Origin: Chara braunii
Lineage: Eukaryota; Streptophyta; Charophyceae; Charales; Characeae
DNA: 30,219 bases
Direction: 5' to 3'
Assembly (NCBI GenBank): GCA_003427395.1
Contig: BFEA01000187.1
Coordinates: 2,236,355-2,266,573, forward strand
Each line of letters begins with the position of its first letter. Position 1 is the first letter of the stretch. This document shows, one piece after another, positions 19,623 to 29,315 of this stretch. A program made the translations under genes and the position numbers. The notes beneath the pieces were generated by a model. It was not told where the DNA came from and did no database searches. It saw only the letters and a program-made list of their open reading frames with translations.

Positions 19623-21480
19623 TGTCGGAGGGTCCGACATTCTGGCCCTCCACAAGTGTATCAAATTTGCCGCATCGGGTTTGATGTTCCAGCCTGAGGG
19701 GTAAAAGGTACCCCATTAGTGCAATCTAAAGGGACCATAGTCCAGCCCAATCTGCTTCACGGTAAGGGGGCTGCGTTGTGGGGCAGAGGATAGTTTGGTG
19801 CACATATTGGCCTTGATAATAAAAATAAATAAATAATAATAATGAATGTGGTCGGCCTATGTGGTAGTGGTACTCACGTTGGCGAGGTCTGGATCCAGAG
19901 CAAAGAAGGTCTCTGTCGAGGTTGTATTTCTGCAGTCGGCTCTGGAACCACCAACGGGCTGCCAGGCCTAGAATAAGCATCAGCTGGTAGTACGGCCGGA
20001 CCTGTCTACTTAGGTAGTACCTTCCTTGTTTCCACGGGGGCAGGCGTGCGTGCTAAGGTGCCACGTGTCGACGGGCACAGCAACCAGCTATCGGCCCAGG
20101 AAAACGGCCACTTGGTTGTTACAAGAGGAACTAGGGTTTGACTTTCGGGTTCAATTCTCGACACATGCACGACACAGAAAGAGAGAGGACTAGTTGTCTC
20201 GCGACCAAGGACACACGCTGCTGTGCTACTTGTCGAACCGTTGGAATGACCACTTGGGAGTTGACTCACCCAAGGGTTTTGACTTGTGAATTTTTCAACC
20301 AATTTTTTTTCTCATGTACACGGCGGTGAGAGAGATGGTAGTGTATGGCCTGTTTTATCCGTATCTTACGGGGAGCGGGTCAGGTTGGTATGGTTACTGA
20401 ATCTGCTCATCTAACAGTACTCGGAGGCCCGATATGATTATCCTTGATCCGGACGCGAGTTGATGGGGCTTTTACTCCTCGATGTGACGCTGGCCAGACT
20501 GATCCTCGTTAGTGAGTTGATCAGGTTCAGCATTCCAGTCAGTGAAGGGTAAGCTGATTGCGCACGGTATTCCAATCAGTGTATGGAGAGTTGATCACGT
20601 AATCGTAACCCAATCAGTGAAAGGAGGGCTCATAACTCTCAGTAGCTTAATCAGCAAATGATGAGTTGATCAAGCTAAGCAAACCAATCAACGAAAGGTG
20701 AGTTGATATCGCACCGTAATTCAACCAAAGAAAACCCATCATCCAACAAGAGAGTTTTTTTCTCTGCCGCTCTGCCATGGACCCAGCACGTGGTAGTCAT
20801 GCCCGAATCAGGAATGCGTGCTTGCTCAACGAAGTAATCAAGTAGCGGTACGACCTTTACTAGGGAGTCCGTTGCAGCAGTCGACTGCGTCACGCTGATC
20901 CATGGTGACCGAGTGATTGAGGGAAAAGGGTACCGCTTGAAGGAGGGGGGAGTCGGGGGGCTGGCTTCCCTCTTGGTTTAGTGTGCAAGAGCCCAGTCTA
21001 CTCGGAAAATGCATATTATCCCTTAGGTTGCGGCCAGATACCTGGTAATCAGCAAACAAGCATCCAAGCACTATTCGAAACTGAGCCTGGGTGATGAATC
21101 TAGCTGCCCAAACATCTAGGTGTTTTCCAATCAGACCGATACTACAGGTGATTGGAAAGAAAACGACGCTTGCTGAAAGAAGACTAATCAAGATTCATGA
21201 TCTAAAGGCATCAGCTCAGGGTGCACAAGTAAGCGGAGTCTGCGTATATGAGCATAAGCAAGTGAGAGAGAGAGAGAGAGAGACTGCAGCGAGAGAGAGA
21301 GAGAGACTGCAGCGAGTGAGAGAGAGAGACTGCAATGAGTGAGAGAGAGAGAGAGAGACCTCATGAGCATACATGTGTTGCATGAGAGTATGAGGGAGAG
21401 AGCACTGAGAGAGGACTGCAATGGTCCACCGATTGGCTGTAAAAAAAAGGGGGGTATTTATTTATTTATTATTGCTAATC
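19623..21480. mobile_element. 1.9-kb dispersed repeat, copy B
   Basis: Full-length second copy in the same orientation about 12 kb downstream of copy A. Its left end TGTCGGAGGGTCCGACA is a perfect 7-bp inverted repeat and its right end is GCTAATC where copy A has GCCAATC. The 117-codon minus-strand frame present in both copies (20838-21191 here, 8802-9155 in A) differs at 16 amino acids, i.e. mostly replacement changes, so it looks unselected and non-coding. The GA and AATA/TATT tracts are shorter here. Confidence 0.85.
20514..20735 (+). repeat. 37-bp minisatellite, six units (copy B)
   Basis: Same six GAGTTGATCA-type units as 8478-8699, with point changes only, so the array was present before the two copies separated. 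Confidence 0.85.
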
Positions 21481-22480
21481 GGCCGCGTCACGCAGGAGTT
21501 GGTCCAACCTTGCCGCGAACACACAAATGAAGCTTCCTTAGGCCGCTCCGGACGAGTGCGCCAGCCATACCTCTCGCGAGCCCCTACGACAGGATAGGGC
21601 CTATGCAAGGCACAACTTACCTCGACCTTACGGGAGTTGTCACCTCCCATCGGTGGGCGTATCCCCGCCGAGCTACCAGTCCAGAATACGAAAGTTGATC
21701 AGTTGCAATCGCAGAGGTGGACCAGCCGAGGGCGTTTCTCGTTCGCTGTAGCATAGGGGGTACGCACGGTAATACGCGTATCGGACCCGCACGTGAACCG
21801 GCATCTTGGGGGGCTGAAGTCCCAAGCTCGGCCCGTCGCCGGTCGACTAAGATGCATCCCACACACCACGCGCACACCACTTTACGAACAAAAAAAATAA
21901 AACACACATACGCACACATACGACACGACACAACACAAACAACGCGACAACGCTCCTAGCCCCTTCAATGGTCATCCCATAACTTTCCACTGCGGAAACC
22001 GGATAGGCGTCGTGCGCAGGTCATCTCATATTTACTCGCAATGCAAACGTGCGCATGCTGTCACAATGATGGAGTACTATGTAGTGTCCACAATCAAGCG
22101 GTCCCTCGTGGATCCGAGTACCGCTCATGACACTCAAGTGTCACACTCGAAGTGTCGTGAGGGTCTAATCCTTCACAACATTGCACGGTTGAAGGAATAG
22201 CCGTGCAGCCGCCGCAAGACCTCCGGCCTTTGGTCTGAGCGTCTCGGTAGGCAAGGCAAATAGGCTCTACACGGGGGCAGATTCCTTCCCTGCACAGTCT
22301 AGGGCTTCGGATGTCCTGGACAACGACCTTGAATCCCGGCCCAGGACCAACGTCCGACCATAAAAATCTCTAAGGAGCAAATGATAAAAGTGGATCTCCC
22401 TTTTCTCTCAAATCATAACCCGGCTAACCCTTGCGCACGATCTCAGTAAGCCGCGCGCATACCCGAGACACATATAAATG
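21481..22480. other. gene-free stretch
   Basis: No gene is recognised. Minus-strand GGTAGCTCGGCGGGG near 21675 resembles a pol III A box but has no good B box. CA-rich DNA lies at 21860-21950. Short frames have no recognisable domain. Confidence 0.4.
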
Positions 22481-23160
22481 TATACGTAAGGTTTATTTAT
22501 AAAGGACGATTACTTCTCACAGTCACAGTGGGGCCCCTCTCAGCCATATATGTAGGTAATCGCAGACAGCCACATCCAGAAGCCGAACCACAGCCATACC
22601 TGCAATCACATCAAAAATTCATCCAAAAGTCAACGCACTACACGGAGTCAACTTGAACCATTCCTTGCACTTATACCCCTCGCTTTAGCCATACAAGCCT
22701 CACTCGTGCAACTCTTAACTAAATCCTCAGTACTTTTGTTGGATGGCCATTCAATAAAGTCCGGGTGAAAACACAACAAAACAGTTCAATCACAAGGCTA
22801 AAGCCTTTAGGTTGAGTGACAGGGGTGAATTGGAGTTGAATCGTAAACCGGCGAATCGGCAACCGACCTGTTATCAGTGATAACAAAAGATGACCCTCAA
22901 GGGATCAAGCTGAATCTAGTCCTGATCTTGAATCGGACACCCCAAAGGACCTGTAACACAAGATAGGTCAAATGCCCAAGCTAAATCATCAGCATATGGG
23001 GGATAAACCTCCATAGCACATTCTCACTTGAAGTTACTTGCCTACTAAGTCCAAGTCTACCTCTAAGCCGGTGCCCAAAGCAAAGGTAGACTAGTGGCAG
23101 GATCTCCCCTATTCAGGGTGGATCGCCAGAATCGCCACCTGTAAAAATATAATTTATCTC
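22481..23160. other. gene-free AT-richer stretch left of the 123-bp array
   Basis: Contains scattered short inverted repeats (for example TTATCA/TGATAA near 22870). The phrase GGTGGCGATTCTGG on the minus strand near 23140 sits where a primer-binding site might, but no tRNA match or LTR end is established. Confidence 0.35.
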
Positions 23161-23164
23161 CTCT

Positions 23165-23790
23165 AGACTAAGACGATTTCGGCAGCGCTTCCCGTAGGAA
23201 AATGACCTTTTCAGAATTTATATAAGTCCCAATATAGAAGCAAAAATAATCTTTAACTCTGGAAAATCCAAATTTTGTCTAGCTCCCTTAATTAGCAAAA
23301 ATTTGGGCAGGACTGCCTTTAGAAAATGAGACTTCCCAAATTTATACTAAGCCAGTTATGAACTCAAAAGACAACTTGTGTTTAACTTAGACAAGATTTA
23401 ACTAACTCCTTAGTTTTGCAAAAATTTCGGCAGCATTCCCTTTAGAAAAGGGCTATTCCAAAATTTATACAAAGCCAAATCCAGAATTTGAGAATAACCT
23501 TGACTTCTCAAAGTCCAATTCTGTCTAACTCCCTGAATTAGTAAAGATTTGGGTAGCACTCCTTTTAGAAAAGGAGACTTTCCATATTTTTACTAGGTCA
23601 GATATACAGAAAAGACAAGTTGAACTTTGAGAAGTCAACAATTGACTAACTCCTTGGATTTGTAGAAATTTCGGCAGCGCTTCCCATAGAGAAAGTAGCT
23701 TGCCAAGATTTATACAAAGCCAAGTATAAGAACAGATCCCATAAAATGCAAGAATTGACCTAAGAAAAAAACTTAGCTCAGAAAATGCAA
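23165..23790. repeat. ~123-bp satellite, five units, alternating types
   Basis: ATTTCGGCAGC or ATTTGGG(C/T)AG marks unit starts near 23175, 23301, 23424, 23547 and 23668 (periods about 126, 123, 123, 121). Units 1, 3 and 5 carry TTCGGCAGC while 2 and 4 carry TTGGG(C/T)AG, which indicates an ~246-bp higher-order unit. Other unit marks are CCTTTAGAAAA, AATTTATACAAAGCC and CTAACTCC. The 91-codon minus-strand frame over it is repeat-derived. Confidence 0.88.
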
Positions 23791-24004
23791 GAATTGACAC
23801 TAACTCCTATCGCTCTAGCACGAGGCGATCAACTAAAGCAGCTACGTATCAAACTGAAACTCAGACAAGGTAGTGGTCTCACTCAGCCACAAGCAAGTCA
23901 AACCACAAAGGTAAGTACTCTCAGCATCTCAAAGTACGCCTGAACAAACACTAGTTCATGATCTTTCAGTGATTTAACCCTTTATACCCATCTTACATAA
24001 GGCA

Positions 24005-24945
24005 TAGGTCAGGCCACCTGAACTTACAGAGCGCGCCCAAGTTAACCAATCCTAAAGTCAGAATACCTAAAGTTATAGAGCGTTCTGACTCAGCCAAGTA
24101 CACACAAACAGAGGGCACAATTACTTTTTTCTTCCTTTGGGCATACGACTAAGCCATTCATCTTAGAAACAATGCTTAGCCGTCCTGAACTGTTCAATAT
24201 CCAAATTTTATATACTTCTCTGAACTTAATCTTCAAGGTGGGCGTATGACTGAGCCATTCATCTTAGAAACAATGCTTAGCCAGCCCAAGTTACCTTCCA
24301 TTATATTCTTAATTGTACTCTCTTCAATTTACGATAAGCTATAGCCAAACCATCCAATCTTATGGAACCCGTGTCTGACTAGCCTATTTTTAAATAAAAT
24401 AATAGTAACGTATAGTCAAATTATAACCTTGGGTTCCAGCATATGCGAGGCTTTGAGCCAGACCCCCTGAACTTACAGAAGGATCTAACTCTCTGCCAGA
24501 TTCATTCTTCTCTGAGCCTTCCTGTGTGCGGCATTGGGTCAAGCCCCCTGAACTTACAGAAGGGTCTGTCCTTTGTCAGGTTTATTTTCCTTAAAACAAA
24601 GGCAGGAAGAGACTGAGTCACCTGAACTTACAGAACAGCTCGGCCCCCTCGTTCAGAAACAAAAGAAGCTCAGGAAAACCCAAGGAAAACGAGGCAACTC
24701 AAGGCACCAAAACTTATTGAGCGCCCTGAATCGCTAGAAATCAAGCGCAATCAACCCCTCGCCAGTCAGAGCAGTCAGGACACCTAAACTTATAGAGCGT
24801 CCTGACCCTCCTCGCAACTCACAACACCAGTTTTCCCCAAACTTATGGGGACGTCCAAGCCTCCAGAGCTTCAGGCTACCTAAACTTATAGAGCAGCCTG
24901 ATGCTCCATGCAAACCAAAATAAACAAAGCGCTGGGTTTCCCCAA
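24005..24945. repeat. hairpin series with conserved loop CCTRAACTTAYAGAG
   Basis: About ten loops of the form ACCTAAACTTATAGAGC or ACCTGAACTTACAGAGC, with CCCCAAACTTATGGGG variants, are spaced roughly 40-110 bases apart with one larger gap (24090-24460). Clear stems: GTCAGAA/TTCTGAC (24057-24089), GTCAGGAC/GTCCTGAC (24774-24806) and TCAGGCT/AGCCTGA (24871-24901), all perfect and all different. Weaker ones are near 24015, 24460, 24545, 24615, 24690, 24840 and 24935. Two hairpins of another kind, CTAAGC or CTGAGC against GCTTAG around CATTCATCTTAGAAACAAT, are at about 24150 and 24249. No protein is encoded. Confidence 0.85.
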
Positions 24946-24960
24946 ACTTATGTGGACCTC

Positions 24961-26900
24961 CCTGCCTTAACGACTCAATCACACCGCACACAATACTGCC
25001 TTCCTCCCAACCTTCCCCCAGATGCAACCCCTTTTTGTTCACAATCTGCTTTCAGGCAACCAACAACTCTGAAACTGAGGTTGCACACACGTTCCTTTAC
25101 TTAGTCTGAATTCAAATCCTGAAAGTCAAAAGCAAGGTCAAAATACAGGATTCACGCAATACACTCAACCAAGCCATAAAACGGTATACAGCTAGGGGTT
25201 ATAGTTGGTTTTATAGAATGGATCAATGAATTACCACAAAGTTCCCTGCCTCCAGGACTCCCCCTGAGTCCCGGCAGAGCTCCTGCAATCGGTGGGGCAA
25301 ACCTGCCACAGAGGCCTTGGCGCGGATTACGGGTTGCGATCCCGCTCTGCCGCCTTCCTCTCAGAACCAGCAGACTAGACTTAGATTTAGAAAGGCAGAA
25401 AGAGAAGCGTTCAGTCTCTCAGACACAAGAGGGGTGCTCTCAGACTCGCAGGAGAGGGCCTTGGAGTCTTCTTTCGCCTGAGGGCCCCACAACGGCGGCC
25501 AAGACTGACAGCCTGGTCAACGACGTCACTCCCGAAATAACCCCTCTTGACAAACTTCCTAGTCACAATAATAACCTTTTTCCTCCAGCCTGAGCCACTC
25601 CTTCAAGTTGTCGCAGAGGCCTCCTCCGTGAAGGCATTATAGTCCCGGCGGTCGATGTAGCCGATGGTAGACAGCAATGGCCAATAGCAATTAGCAACTG
25701 CTAGCGGCAGCCCGGAAAGCTCAACCCTACCAGTTATCAAGAAGGAAAACACAGTCCTTCCCAACGCCAGGTACCTCCCCCAGGTCAATACGTGGCTGCA
25801 GTTCACAACACCCGCAACCCAAAGCCGGAGCCTGTCCCCGCTCACACCCAACTCTCCTCACTCAGTGCTCCGTTGACTGGGACGAACAGCGCGGTAGTCC
25901 GTAGTAGGCTCAGCAACCGCTGCTGCGGCTCAGTAGCCGAGGCGGACTGCGGAGCCTATTATCAAAGAGCAGCAAGGACTACTGTGGCTTCTCAGCCCGC
26001 CCTTCCCTCTCCGTGATAGCCACTGCGGTGCGGCCCAGTACCGCAACGAAGTTCCAGCACGAAAATTCGAGGCAGTCAAACGCACANCACCCCCGCCACT
26101 CGACAATCCCAGCCTTCAATCGCAGCAAGAAGCACCACACCACTTCGGTCCGGGAGGCGAGTTCATTTTCCCTCAGTCTTTCCGCCTCGTCTGTCCCGTT
26201 TACCGGCTCCGCTTACCAACACAACCGCTGCAGAGGTTGGCTCTTCGGACTTTAGCTAAGGGAACTACAAGGGCCCTCCCCCCCTCGGACCGTTTTTCAG
26301 GGAACTTGCACCCGGCCCACTTGGAGCTTTCGTAGGTCCTCGTCAGTCACACAGTCCAGTACCGCATCTTCGACTGTCGGTGCATGCCGCACTACCGACT
26401 CTCCGTCGGTTAGGAGGTAAGTCTCCACTAGCTCTCTTCTTCTCTCTCTCTCTCTCTCCATTCAAGCGGTACCCACACACTTGTACTCCCTATGCCCGTC
26501 AGGGAGAGGTCAATAGAGGCTGCTTGTCTCGCCCCCACGTAGGAGGCACCGGTCATAGGTATGTTCGCAACTGTGCAGCTGGCTGTTACGCCAGTTGGTC
26601 TGGTGAGACGAGCGACATCAGAATGAGTTGGGCTACCCGTCGCACTTCAGTAGTGCGCACAGAGGGTTAGAAAGGGGCTGTTCCCACTGATACGACAAGC
26701 AAAATCCGACTGAATCTCCCACCAAGGTCCCGCCAGGTTCATATCCTTTCTCGTAGCCATAGCTTTGTGCAGCTGCTTCCCCAACTGGCTCCTCCTCTAC
26801 TAATTCTACCACCGGATTTGGGATTCGCCCTACTTAAAAGCATTAAACTAACACTTTTTCTCACCGTTTCTTCTCCATCTTCACGCACCATCTCTTCTAC
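24961..26900. other. gene-free stretch with short repeats
   Basis: No gene or RNA is recognised. Short frames (25603-25851 minus, 25792-26016 plus, 26380-26670 plus) have no recognisable domains. A short CT tract lies at 26440-26459. It could be untranslated or LTR sequence of a retroelement, but no boundary is visible. Confidence 0.35.
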
Positions 26901-26928
26901 CAACCCCTAATCCTAATGACTTATTACT

Positions 26929-27250
26929 AAAACTAACCTTGTCATCACACTCGCCGGACTCGCAAACCCCAAATTTGTATCTTCCCCTGCCCGAATCTAT
27001 CAAGGATCGGGCGAGCTGGACGACTTCAACCCCCGCTTCTCCTTCTTCTCCTTCCCACCATAGTTGCGCGAACCCCCTTTCTCTACTAACTCTCTCCATG
27101 CTAACCTACCGCCAAAACTAGCCTCGGATCTGATGTCCCCCATCCTCTCACCGTCAGAATCATCTCTTGCCCCGCTTGATTCCGTTAGGAATCGAGCAAG
27201 CTACGCTTATTCTACCGCGCCCGAACTGCTCCCGCCATTCTCGTCGTAGC
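26929..27250 (+). repeat. ~183-bp tandem duplication with covarying hairpin
   Basis: AAAACTAACCT at about 26930 and AAAACTAGCCT at about 27114 start two diverged copies. At matching places, GCCCGAATC pairs with GATCGGGC (26989-27012, one bulge) and GCTTGATTCC pairs with GGAATCGAGC (27174-27197). Short frames here are Ser/Pro-rich and unrecognised. Confidence 0.65.
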
Positions 27251-27261
27251 CTTTATTCGGC

Positions 27262-27810
27262 ATGAAAACGGCGCCAGGTTCATTTTTCACCTTGTTTCCT
27301 TTGCCTGCTCCACCACGCCCGTATCCGCCTTACTTCGCGTCCAGGTCCTGCCCACTTCCTCAGTCCTCCGCCTCTTTGTTTCTCCCCCGTCGCGATCTGC
27401 GCACGAATCCGGACGCAGACAGCGTCCGGGTGCATTCCGCTCTGCAGCTCGTCCTGCTGTGCAGCATCTCCCCCACTGTCCGCCCTCTTCTTCATTCACT
27501 CTCAGCGCCCGACACTCGTTCCCAACTCCGGCCGCACCTCGACGCCGGCCCCAGTCGGGTTCCCCCCCGTCATCTCCATCCCCGAATGTATCCGACACAC
27601 CCCCTCCGTCCCGATCCATCCACCTTCGTTGTTGTGCCCGTCGCCCCGCAGGCTGTTGCTCTGCTCTACTGGTTCTTCGCTGCCTTCCCCCATCGGACAG
27701 CGCTCCACTATCTATTGCTTCGTCCCTCAACTAACACCTCCTACTACCCGCTGCGTTATCTATCGCGCCGCACCCCGTTGTTCGTTTCACTCTGGTCGGT
27801 AGTTACCTGA
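27262..27810 (+). other. 182-codon open frame in C/T-rich DNA, doubtful
   Basis: This is the longest frame free of gap bases. It starts with ATG at 27262 and stops at 27808. The product would be rich in Pro, Arg, Ser and Leu, with no motif, repeat or domain recognised. Other frames on both strands of the same stretch are also open for 70-147 codons, which is what compositional bias against stop codons gives. It may be an exon or chance; without transcript or homology data it should not be called a gene. Confidence 0.15.
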
Positions 27811-27936
27811 CCCCGACCAGACTCACAAAGCGGTGACAATCTTAGCAAGATTTGCCGAATCTTTCTTTCTCATGTTTATTGCTAGCCAAGCCCACCCCCC
27901 GCTGCCTCTCTGCGCCCGTCATCTTCGACTTGTGGC

Positions 27937-27973
27937 GAATGCACCCCACGCAGAAGCGCATCCGGGTGCATTC
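27937..27973 (-). repeat. 10-bp hairpin just 3' of the U2-like segment
   Basis: GAATGCACCC and GGGTGCATTC pair perfectly around 17 bases. The word TCCGGGTGCATTCC also occurs at 27425-27438, there next to a GGACGC/GCGTCC hairpin. Confidence 0.7.
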
Positions 27974-27983
27974 CCTTTTCTTT

Positions 27984-28070
27984 GTGTGGTCCGATGGACC
28001 ACAGATCAGATACTAAACTGATCAGAACCGATACTACACTTGACCTTAGCCAAAAGGCCGAGAGGGGCAT
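27984..28070 (-). ncRNA. U2 snRNA 5' domain, truncated (pseudogene or chimera)
   Basis: Read on the minus strand, the segment starts ATGCCCCTCTCGG and continues with CCTTTTGGCTAAG, CAAGTGTAGTATC and CAGTTTAGTATCTGAT: the first ~85 bases of U2 snRNA in order. The GTAGTA branch-site recognition sequence is intact (complement at 28032-28037). GATCAG/CTGATC replaces the usual TATCAG/CTGATA, a paired change. Stem IIa, GTGGTCC/GGACCAC (27986-28002), is intact and resembles plant and fungal forms. The Sm site and stems III and IV that should follow are missing; an unrelated hairpin comes instead. The change of AAGATCAAG to AAGGTCAAG would disturb U2/U6 pairing. Most likely a truncated copy or a U2-headed retroposon, not a working gene. 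Confidence 0.85.
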
Positions 28071-28389
28071 TTCGTCCTACTTTTAACAGATGTCCCGAAG
28101 GGCTCGACCGGGGCAAAGCCCCGCGGCTCCCCCAAAGGCCACTCAGCCTTTACCCCCGGGCCTACTGGTGGGGAGCACACGCCGCCCCTAGGCAGGCCTA
28201 AGTCCCTGGCTTCTGCCCACCGTAACTCCCTCATTTCAGCCTAAACGCGGCCTGTACTCCAACAGTTCATAGCGTACCGCTATAGTAGGCCAACAACCCA
28301 AAATATTGATCCCGACTACTCCCAAATAAAAGAGGAAAACTAAACTAACCGCAAAAACCCAAACATCAGGAGGAAGGGCGAGAACAGGC

Positions 28390-28466
28390 GGGGAGACGAC
28401 AGGAACTCAAACCCACGGCCGCTAAAGATTCGCGACGGTCTACCCAATCCGTGCCATAACCGCCCC
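28390..28466 (-). repeat. tRNA-like segment (A box and degenerate B box)
   Basis: The minus strand reads TGGCACGGATTGGGTAGACC (A-box and D-arm like, complement at 28437-28456), then an anticodon-arm-like TCGCGAATCTTTAGCGG, then GGGTTTGAGTTCC (B-box like). The sequence after the B box (CCTGTC, G or T, TCTCC) matches that at 5708-5719, so both could belong to one tRNA-derived family. The acceptor arms do not pair well. Confidence 0.4.
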
Positions 28467-28852
28467 TGCGCGACATCCTACGACACCCCGTTCCCCGCAC
28501 GAAGTCACGCCGTCGTTGCCAATGTCGTCGTCGGGGTCGTTCGGCGCACGCGCGCTCGACTCGGTCAAACGTAGCCATCGGAAGAAAATATCCCCTAGAT
28601 CATAGTTTAATCAAGAGTAACCAAAAATAAAAACTTAAAAAAGATAAAAATAAAAATAAACAGACCGGCGCCCGCGCCGGTTTCGTAATCGACATCAGGG
28701 GACAAATCTCGCGCGCCTTAAACCTGCGCGCCCACACACTCTTTAGTCTAGTCCGCCACCCAGTCAACGTAATCACAGACACAGCCGCGCCTAGCGCGGT
28801 ATGCTTAAATTTTAATCCAGAATTATTTTCTGTCACTTGCAAAAACCAGGGC

Positions 28853-28884
28853 GGATACCCTTATAAGGGTATTCGCACCGACAC
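28853..28884. repeat. GATACCCT hairpin, second copy
   Basis: GCGGATACCCTTATAAGGGT and the following ATTCGC fold into a nearly perfect stem. The phrase matches 6469-6500. Unrelated flanks suggest a mobile or terminal motif. Confidence 0.7.
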
Positions 28885-29101
28885 CGCCCCTTTCACTTTT
28901 TTCAAGTGTCCCTCATTTTCCTTCTTGTTGGCATAAGGGACCGGCAGCCCTCCCCTTACCCTCTTTCTCCACCAAGTGAGGACCGAGTTTGTTTACCGTT
29001 CATTCCCTGGCAATGTAGCAAGTGAAGGAAACAGGTTAGTCATGTGCAAATAAGCAAGAGGGGAGGGTGGAGGAGATGAGGGTTGTAGGGGGGGCCATGA
29101 A

Positions 29102-29104
<3 letters not shown>

Positions 29105-29184
<80 letters not shown>
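29105..29184. repeat. (GA)n microsatellite
   Basis: A pure GA tract of about 80 bases. Bases 28885-29104 to its left hold nothing recognisable. Confidence 0.97.
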
Positions 29185-29187
<3 letters not shown>

Positions 29188-29315
29188 GAAACCTCTAGTC
29201 CCTAATCAATCTTGCCTCTCAGCGTACCCTATCGTCCTACCTAGTGTTCCTAGCGCCCCTCGGCGCCTTTGTTACTTACGACCTCCAAATGACGGACGCG
29301 GATGGCGCAGGAAGA

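Noticed and set aside
21640-21700. tRNA gene on the minus strand (GGTAGCTCGGCGGGG)
   Set aside because: It resembles an A box only; no convincing B box or cloverleaf follows.
23120-23160. Primer-binding site and LTR end on the minus strand
   Set aside because: GGTGGCGATTCTGG is suggestive in position, but no matching LTR, tRNA 3' end or second LTR copy could be found.
27262-27810. Protein-coding gene of 182 codons
   Set aside because: Three or more frames are open over the same C/T-rich DNA and the translation has no recognisable domain; kept only as a doubtful open frame.
27984-28070. Functional U2 snRNA gene
   Set aside because: No Sm site and no stems III or IV follow, and a base in the U2/U6 pairing region is changed.
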